In this document: positions 58,493 to 64,000 of the stretch, piece after piece
Numbering within the stretch: the first letter of the stretch is position 1
Layout: each line of letters opens with the position of its first letter
From: Sphingobacteriaceae bacterium
Lineage (GTDB): Bacteria; Bacteroidota; Bacteroidia; B-17B0; Aurantibacillaceae
Length of the DNA: 64,000 nt
NCBI GenBank assembly: GCA_002319075.1
Contig: NVQB01000001.1
Coordinates: 4,278,001 to 4,342,000, forward strand
Direction of reading: 5' to 3'
The notes under the pieces: model-generated
Database searches by the model: none
What the model saw: only the letters and a program-made list of their open reading frames with translations
What the model was told of the DNA's origin: nothing
Position numbers and translations under genes: made by a program

Positions 58493-59739
58493 GCTAATAA
58501 GCGTTTAATTAGTAACTCGTCAGAAAGCTGGGAGATAAATTGATCCAATACCCCTGGTTTTACATGGGGCATCATCACGATCTTATACCAGGCAGGTTCT
58601 TCATGGTTGTCGGGTACCAACATGTATTTTCGCGCAATGTCTACGGAAATAAACTCACTTTTAATACTGATCATATTTAAGTAAGGATTGTGGTAATAGT
58701 CAACGAGCAATGCATCCAGCGCTGAACAAAGTGACCTGGTTTTATCCAACAGGTTATGCATTTTCACTGTCCAACCCACCGATCCATACATGTGAAGGAT
58801 CATCCACATGCAAGCTGCATTAGCGCCAGATCTGCTTCCGCATAAGGTATAATCTTTTCCCATTACATAAGAGGCTTCGTTGGTACAAACGTATTGAAGC
58901 ATGTTTTTTCTCACTAAAAAAATACCTGTACCATATGGCGCCTGAAGCATTTTATGTCCATCAACTGTTATAGAGCTTACGTGTGGGTTATTAAAATTAT
59001 GTTTGCTTTTAGAATTCGTAAAGGGATAGATAAATCCTCCAAAGGCAGCATCTATATGTAATTTGTAGTTAATGCCCAGCAGATGTAAAAGATTCGTGAT
59101 CTTATCAATATCGTCGACACTGCCAAACATGGTGGTAGACAAATTTATGTTAACTATAAAATAGTTTACTCCACGGTGTAATTCTTTCACCAGCTTTTGT
59201 TCGAGGTCTTGAATGTTTACTTCGCGCGTGGCTTCGTCTACGGTAAATACCAGGGAGCGGAGACCCAGTAAATTTGCAGCTTTAGGAAAAGAGTAATGCG
59301 AGTCCTGCGAATAGACGGCTACAATTTCTTCCGGTTTTGCAGCATATTCCTGCATGTAGTAATTACGGTAAATCCAAAGCGCTTCTATGTTTGCTTCAGT
59401 TCCGCCAGAAGACACATAGCCATCGCAGCTACCTTGTTCTGCACCAAAAATTTCTTCAGAGCAAATGCGTATAAGATCGCGCTCAATTTCCTGCGTGCCT
59501 TTAAACACCGGTTCTCCTTCATGGTCAAGAGTATGACACCCAATGTGATTGGGATTAGCGATCAACATGGAAAGAAAAGGGGCTTCTTTTAAAAAAGGTG
59601 CGTCTTCATAAAATACTTCACTGTCAAGAAAAGTTGCCGGAACACCGAGAATATACTCACTGCGGTAATTCAGGTTTTTTCCGAGTGCTTCAAAAATTTT
59701 TAATTTAATTTCCTGAGTACTAAGTTTTGGCCAGTTCAT
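58489..59739 (-). CDS. PLP-dependent group II amino-acid decarboxylase
   Basis: 416 residues with a type I PLP fold: SSGGTEANIEALWIYRNYY, DSHYSFPKAANLLGL, LHIDAAFGGFIYPF (the Asp contacting the pyridine N) and SSITVDGHKMLQAPYG with the Schiff-base Lys. It resembles histidine, tyrosine or glutamate decarboxylases of the short bacterial type; substrate unclear. Being between usp and hemN suggests use in anoxic acid or amine metabolism. It starts 22 bases after the usp stop. Confidence 0.88.
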   Translation of the reverse strand: MNWPKLSTQEIKLKIFEALGKNLNYRSEYILGVPATFLDSEVFYEDAPFLKEAPFLSMLIANPNHIGCHTLDHEGEPVFKGTQEIERDLIRICSEEIFGAEQGSCDGYVSSGGTEANIEALWIYRNYYMQEYAAKPEEIVAVYSQDSHYSFPKAANLLGLRSLVFTVDEATREVNIQDLEQKLVKELHRGVNYFIVNINLSTTMFGSVDDIDKITNLLHLLGINYKLHIDAAFGGFIYPFTNSKSKHNFNNPHVSSITVDGHKMLQAPYGTGIFLVRKNMLQYVCTNEASYVMGKDYTLCGSRSGANAACMWMILHMYGSVGWTVKMHNLLDKTRSLCSALDALLVDYYHNPYLNMISIKSEFISVDIARKYMLVPDNHEEPAWYKIVMMPHVKPGVLDQFISQLSDELLIKRLLA

Positions 59740-59761
59740 AAGCGTGTTTTAGAGAAATAAA

Positions 59762-60655
59762 TTACCAGAGTCCGCCAATGCTGGCAGGTTCAATGTTTTC
59801 ATCGTGCGTTTCAGGGGGAATAGATAATACCGGAATCTCAGAATCATCTACCAACTCGCGTACATAAGAACGTGAAATCAGGGAGGAAGATCCTGAATCC
59901 TGATCGGTCATTGTAACAATAAGGTCGGCATTTTTACGTTTCGCCGCGGCAAGGGTTCTGAGTGCGGGACTGTCGGTCTTTATCAGTTCGGTGCTATAAG
60001 GGAGTTCTTCTTCTTGTAAACGTTTTTCAATCTGATGCATAATTTGTCTCAGTCTGAATTCATCTTCTGCATCTCCTTTTACTAAAAGTCCAAGCAGGTC
60101 GATGTTCGCACCAAAGAGTTTTGCGACCTGAATGGCAATGATCATTTTTTGACGGGTATGTTCTGATAAATCTATCGGCACCAGAATGTTTGAGTAACCG
60201 GCACTGTGTGACTCTGAGCGAATGGTTATAACGGGTAGCGTAGATTTTGAAACGACTTTATGAGAGTTACTTCCACTTAAAAGATTGCTGACAGATTCAA
60301 AACCTTCTGTGCCCATAACAATGAGTCCAACGTTATTTTTCTCGCAAAATTTGGAGATCCCTGAAACATGTCTTCCGGTTTTAACGAGTACTTTAACTGG
60401 AATGGCATACTCTTCCCGCACTTCTGCGGCGGTTTCTTCCATTTGTATCTCGTAGTTTTTTTTCTCCTCAGCCATTTGACGGAGCTCAGCCTGAGAAAGC
60501 CCCATGTTTATAAAGGAGCGGGGTTTGCTTAAATAAAGAAGTACTAGTTCCCCTTTGTTTGCCTTTGCCAGCAATGCCGCATGGCGGATAGCTTTTTTTG
60601 CAGTGAATGAAAAATCAAAAGGAACCAGGATCCGGGAAATGTTCAGCTTTATCAT
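59762..60655 (-). CDS. Universal stress protein, tandem-domain
   Basis: 297 residues. Domain 1: ISRILVPFDFSFTAKKAIRH and GLIVMGTEGFESVSNLLSGS, with the nucleotide motif. Domain 2: YSNILVPIDLSEHTRQKMII, then DLIVTMTDQDSGSSSLISRS, which keeps part of the motif. It heads the usp-decarboxylase-hemN unit, with an FNR-type box 78.5 bases upstream. Confidence 0.94.
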   Translation of the reverse strand: MIKLNISRILVPFDFSFTAKKAIRHAALLAKANKGELVLLYLSKPRSFINMGLSQAELRQMAEEKKNYEIQMEETAAEVREEYAIPVKVLVKTGRHVSGISKFCEKNNVGLIVMGTEGFESVSNLLSGSNSHKVVSKSTLPVITIRSESHSAGYSNILVPIDLSEHTRQKMIIAIQVAKLFGANIDLLGLLVKGDAEDEFRLRQIMHQIEKRLQEEELPYSTELIKTDSPALRTLAAAKRKNADLIVTMTDQDSGSSSLISRSYVRELVDDSEIPVLSIPPETHDENIEPASIGGLW

Positions 60656-60726
60656 GATGTCTGTATTAGTGGAACAAATGTCATTTACAAATGCTCTTGC
60701 GCGGATGATGCGGGTCAGTGAGAAAT

Positions 60727-60740
60727 ATGATTTAAGTCAG
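60727..60740. promoter_or_regulatory. FNR-type box ATGAT-TTAA-GTCAG
   Basis: TGAT-N4-GTCA core centred 78.5 bases before the usp ATG at 60655 (minus strand). It would control the hemN operon. Confidence 0.6.
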
Positions 60741-60841
60741 TCAATAGTGGCATAACAAAATTTACCGTTTCAGGTGTATCTTTTTCGTAGAGATTACAGT
60801 TTTCAGGGAAAAGACTCAATGAGTCGCTAACTCTTAACTTT

Positions 60842-61327
60842 ATGGAAACACCTGCAATTCAACCAGCGATACTAGTTTCTCCTTTTAAATTTCACGAGAG
60901 GGATATAAAAATTAAAAACATTTTATGGTCTTGTTCAAGGCTCACTTTGCTTTTGATGCTGCTGAGTGCAAATTTAGCGAGCCAGATTTGCGACAAAAAA
61001 ACTTCTGTTTTTTTTGATGCTGATAAATACAACATCTCAGGCAACGAAGGTCAAAAGCTGGAGAAGCTTTGTAAAGTCTTTGCGCAACAAACGGACACAT
61101 TTATGCTCGAAGTTTATTCTTTCAGCGATAGCATTGCGTCTGTTGAATACAATTACAAACTGGCGGGCAAAAGATTGAAAACGATCGTGAGCTATTTAAA
61201 AAAGAATTCCTCTGCTTATTTTGAAATTAAAGAAACTATTCGGGCGAGGAAATGCCTTCGGGTAGCAATGCTACGGAGGAAGGTAGGGCAAGGAATAGAC
61301 GCGTTGATATTTTTTACTGGAAAATGA
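60842..61327 (+). CDS. OmpA-domain protein, N-terminal part before a frameshift
   Basis: 161 codons. After a long N-terminal region and a signal-like helix (LTLLLMLLSANLAS) comes an OmpA-type domain (KTSVFFDADKYNISGNEGQK, YNYKLAGKRLKTIVSYLKKN). The frame breaks near 61241-61245 (CGGGC). One extra G there would continue as R-G-E-E-MPSGSNATEEGRARNRRVDI, the standard OmpA ending, encoded in the frame of the next entry. So this and the next entry are almost certainly one gene. Confidence 0.7.
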   Translation: METPAIQPAILVSPFKFHERDIKIKNILWSCSRLTLLLMLLSANLASQICDKKTSVFFDADKYNISGNEGQKLEKLCKVFAQQTDTFMLEVYSFSDSIASVEYNYKLAGKRLKTIVSYLKKNSSAYFEIKETIRARKCLRVAMLRRKVGQGIDALIFFTGK

Positions 61328-62448
61328 AGGGTGATAAAATTACTTTAAAAGCTAAAGGTGGTACGGAGATAGACCTGGATAAAAATTATTTTGGATCGTG
61401 TGGTGTTTGTGGAAGCAAACCCGTAATGACCGAGGTGTTTACTAACGAACAGGCTGCGCAACAAGGCGTTTCACTGCAAACAACAGATGGGGATAATCTT
61501 ATAACCGGCGGGATGATGAATTTAGAATTGAATTGCCCGGATAGAATTGACCGTAATAGAAAAAAAACCTGGCCGTGTTCGGATGTAGTGATCAGAATAC
61601 CCGCTGCAAACTTTGACCCGGAGATGGGAGTGTGGAAGGTGAGTAGAGAAAGTACCACAGGTGCTATCAAGTGGGAGCAAGACGAGAAGGGCGAACTAGA
61701 ATACGATGCCAAAAATAAATGCTACATCATGCGCGCTAATTATTGTCCCGGATTAGGCAATATGCTTTCAGGAATAAATTGCGATAAGCGGGGCGGAATG
61801 GGTACGAGTACCGGACGGTTGAAAGATTCCATAGGCCTTATTGCTGTTCCCGAACTTGCACGAAGCAGGAGAACAACGAATGTAAGAGCTGTTAATTCGG
61901 GACTTATATATGGCAATGGTGTAGAGTCTGTGAATATATGGAGGTTTAGCTACAGAGGAAAAGGAAGTGTGTTTTTTGAGGACCAGGGGCTTGCGAAAAA
62001 TAACATAGGTTACATGTTTTCTGGCAACATCGATCGTTACGAGGCAGAATGTGACAGTGGGCGCATCAAAGAAAAAAAGTGCTGGTGTTTTGAAATACCT
62101 ATTGAGGCTTACGACAAAATAATTTATTTTAAAAAGAAGAAAGAAATCCGCTTAAAAGTCCCCTATAAGTACAGGAACTATGCCGTGAAATTGTTTATTC
62201 CTGCGGCTGACACGCTGCTTCCGCTTAAAAAAACCGGAAACTCAGAAAGAAAATATGCCTTTAAAGAACCGTTGCCTGAGACCTATATAGTACTGTATAA
62301 TGAAACTGCAAACGCTTCGGATAAGAGAGCTTATGACGGACATGTATATCTTGGAGAGGTAAAAACAAAGTACAATAAGCGTCACCACTACTACAAAGCC
62401 AAACTAAAGAGGAGACAAGTAAGGAAGGCTATCTCCAATAATTCCTGA
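61252..62448 (+). CDS. OmpA-domain protein, C-terminal part with unknown Cys-containing region
   Basis: The first 24 codons finish the OmpA domain (SNATEEGRARNRRVDIFYWK). The following 370 residues form a large unrecognised region with several Cys (FGSCGVCGSKPV, CPDRIDRNRK, YCPGLGNML, KKCWCFEIPI), perhaps disulfide-bonded outside the cell. The apparent start at 61252 is an internal Met. No family recognised for the long region. Confidence 0.65.
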   Translation: MPSGSNATEEGRARNRRVDIFYWKMKGDKITLKAKGGTEIDLDKNYFGSCGVCGSKPVMTEVFTNEQAAQQGVSLQTTDGDNLITGGMMNLELNCPDRIDRNRKKTWPCSDVVIRIPAANFDPEMGVWKVSRESTTGAIKWEQDEKGELEYDAKNKCYIMRANYCPGLGNMLSGINCDKRGGMGTSTGRLKDSIGLIAVPELARSRRTTNVRAVNSGLIYGNGVESVNIWRFSYRGKGSVFFEDQGLAKNNIGYMFSGNIDRYEAECDSGRIKEKKCWCFEIPIEAYDKIIYFKKKKEIRLKVPYKYRNYAVKLFIPAADTLLPLKKTGNSERKYAFKEPLPETYIVLYNETANASDKRAYDGHVYLGEVKTKYNKRHHYYKAKLKRRQVRKAISNNS

Positions 62449-62565
62449 AGCGCAGTGTAGAAAAAATTAGCACAAATGTTTTAAATTTTACTCACTTTAT
62501 GCGAATACCGCGGCTTTAGCGCTGGCACGGGTTTGTAACAGTAGAGTAGAACTAAATTACCACTA

Positions 62566-62889
62566 ATGAAAAATACTTTTCTTTCCACTATAAAAGTTGC
62601 AGCGATAACTTTTTTGCTTAGCGCTGCAGCTTGCAACGAAAACACTCCTTCGGAGGTTCCGGGCGAAACATCTACCACTTTGAGCGACACTTTAGATAGT
62701 CAATTAACGCCTGCTACAAGCACCGTTATGAATGCAGAAGGGACAGGGACAGTAGAGTCGAGACAGATTCAGGGAACAGATGGAGCAGGTGGTGCGCCCG
62801 GATCAGATGCAGTAATGTCCGCTTCGGCCCCTGCGTCAGCCAGTGCAAACGGATCGACACCAACACCTGCTGGAGCAGCTAAAAAATAA
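62566..62889 (+). CDS. Small hypothetical lipoprotein, 107 aa
   Basis: Lipoprotein signal with lipobox SAAAC (Cys at about 23), then a low-complexity Thr/Ser/Ala/Gly/Pro-rich tail (SASAPASASANGSTPTPAGA). No domain. Probably an outer-membrane lipoprotein of unknown function. The gap upstream (62449-62565) has no clear signal. Confidence 0.65.
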   Translation: MKNTFLSTIKVAAITFLLSAAACNENTPSEVPGETSTTLSDTLDSQLTPATSTVMNAEGTGTVESRQIQGTDGAGGAPGSDAVMSASAPASASANGSTPTPAGAAKK

Positions 62890-63061
62890 GTTTGATTTTG
62901 AAAATGACTGGTAAATCTGAAGATCCGATAGTTGTCAGGTTGGCGCAATAGCAACGAGAACAGGGCAATTTCCCAACCTTCCTGCCCTGACCAACGAAAC
63001 GGTAGACGAGCTTGTACCCTATTGATGTCAGACATTCCGATTTTTCCAATCCATTTTCCGG

Positions 63062-63092
63062 AAAAGGAGCAGAGATTTTTGCTCCTTTTTTT
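63062..63092. terminator. Bidirectional terminator between convergent genes
   Basis: AAAAGGAGC (63062-63070) pairs with GCTCCTTTT (63081-63089) and a run of T follows on the plus strand; the minus strand also ends in T after the stem. Confidence 0.8.
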
Positions 63093-63097
63093 ATTCA

Positions 63098-64000
63098 TTA
63101 ATCTTTTCTTGGAACTTCCCTGATAACATCATCAGAACTTATTTTGGTTTCTGTGCCGCCTGAAATGAATGCGCTGAAGGTGAAGTAACCGTCTTTTGAA
63201 AGGCCAATGTTTTTTTCACCGGGATACCCGGAAATTTCTGTGGAACGAAGAGGCTCGTAGTTGGGCTCTTTTAAAAGGCTGGTAGTTTTTGTTCCAACGT
63301 AAAAACTACCAAAAACCTGGATGTCTTTTTCAGTTTTGAAGTTTAGGGTCATGCTTGTATCAGCGGTATTTTTTGAAAAATTAAAAATTACGGTGTTATG
63401 TTTCATGCCGTATCTGCTGGCTGTGAGTTGATAGGTTTTTTCTTTCTCCAGCAAAACCGTCATGTAACCTGATGTAATTTCTAAGTTAAGGGCAAGCGAA
63501 TCTGTTTGGTTAGAGAGTTTGTAGCTGGTATTGTCAAAAATAGTGAGATCTCTTAAAATCAGTGAATCGTTCCTGATTGTAAATGTGAGAGGTAATTCTT
63601 CAGAAAAGCTATAGATATCTTCCGCTCCTTTACCGTTGAAACGATCGGAACTAAAAAAACCGCGGGGCTGATCTCCGTCGAAAACAATTCCAAAGTCGTT
63701 GGCGATAGAGTTAATGGGTGGTTTCAAATTGTGTACATTGTTCCATTCCCCATTTATTTTAGTGGCTCTGAAGACGTCCAATTGCCCCATTCCGGGATGT
63801 GCGTTTGAAGAGAAGTATAATTCTCCTGTAGCAGAAATGTTAGGAAATAATTCGTGACCGAAAGTATTTACTTTGTTCCCTGCATTCACAGGAGCTCCCC
63901 AGCTACCTTTAGCGTTTTTCTGAGAATAATAAATATCTGTTTTTCCAAAACCACCGGGCTTATCCGACATAAAATAAATGGTTTGTCCGTCTTGCGAAAT
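63098..64000 (-). CDS. PD40/WD40-like beta-propeller envelope protein, partial
   Basis: The gene continues past the right edge: the frame stays open to 64000 and the apparent start at 63970 is an internal Met in ISQDGQTIYFMSDKPGGFG. PD40-type repeats follow (GKTDIYYSQKNAKGSWG; FPNISATGELYFSSNAHPG; FFSSDRFNGKGAEDIYSF), as in the propeller part of Bacteroidota OmpA-family and gliding/secretion proteins. The C-terminal 120 residues look like Ig-type domains. It ends without an OmpA domain. Confidence 0.8.
   Translation of the reverse strand: MSQDGQTIYFMSDKPGGFGKTDIYYSQKNAKGSWGAPVNAGNKVNTFGHELFPNISATGELYFSSNAHPGMGQLDVFRATKINGEWNNVHNLKPPINSIANDFGIVFDGDQPRGFFSSDRFNGKGAEDIYSFSEELPLTFTIRNDSLILRDLTIFDNTSYKLSNQTDSLALNLEITSGYMTVLLEKEKTYQLTASRYGMKHNTVIFNFSKNTADTSMTLNFKTEKDIQVFGSFYVGTKTTSLLKEPNYEPLRSTEISGYPGEKNIGLSKDGYFTFSAFISGGTETKISSDDVIREVPRKD

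Overview
The window reads as a chromosomal segment of a Bacteroidota bacterium. The support is a fused CcoN-CcoO oxidase subunit, PD40/OmpA-type envelope proteins, many Rcp1-like receiver proteins and PAS kinases, Bacteroidota-style Crp/Fnr proteins with a PEQRY-type linker, AT-rich spacers and weak Shine-Dalgarno sequences. No rRNA, tRNA, CRISPR array, transposase, integrase or phage gene was seen.

Layout. 1-10 kb: a truncated universal stress protein (Usp), a TsdA-like dihaem cytochrome, a Na+/H+ antiporter, a patch of decayed reading frames (3.9-5.3 kb), an HPF-like gene, a trehalase and a CHASE3 kinase with its receiver. 10-25 kb: a cysteine-free Crp/Fnr regulator, a fused trehalose-phosphate synthase/phosphatase, a complete cbb3 oxidase locus (ccoS, ccoNO, two ccoQ-like genes, ccoP, ccoG, ccoH, a TauE/SafE-like protein, and separately ccoI), and a persulfide dioxygenase-rhodanese fusion. 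25-45 kb: pdxH, a front-end fatty-acid desaturase, a five-PAS kinase with receiver and STAS-like protein, a VIT/CCC1 metal transporter, Usp proteins, Hsp20, a PAS kinase followed by a receiver-Crp fusion, a 12-copy tandem repeat, DoxX and BON proteins. 45-50 kb: an accessory stretch of unrelated genes separated by attC-like inverted repeats. 50-64 kb: an ArsR/VOC/AHSA1 operon, more Usp genes, a kinase with an ethylene-receptor-type membrane domain, hemN with a PLP decarboxylase, and envelope proteins.

How it works together. About sixteen palindromes of the type TGAT-N4-ATCA (FNR/FixK-like; two are perfect TTGAT-N4-ATCAA) lie upstream of the cbb3 operon, ccoI, Usp genes, the hemN operon, the desaturase, the VIT transporter, DoxX/BON, receivers and the crp-type regulator itself. 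This is best read as one low-oxygen and stress regulon. The nearby candidate regulators are the cysteine-free Crp/Fnr protein and the receiver-Crp fusion, which sits directly behind a PAS kinase and so resembles a condensed FixL-FixJ-FixK circuit. A second palindrome, ATAAGGGTAAACCCTTAT, recurs next to signalling genes and may mark another regulon.

The most notable single gene is the kinase at 55946-57088. Its N-terminal membrane domain keeps every residue compared with the plant ethylene receptor ETR1 (Asp, Tyr, Ile, Pro, Cys, His), all at one constant offset. Several genes carry frame disruptions (usp at the left edge, 4150-4623, 4706-5321, 60842-62448). Some lie in homopolymers and could be assembly errors rather than real pseudogenes.
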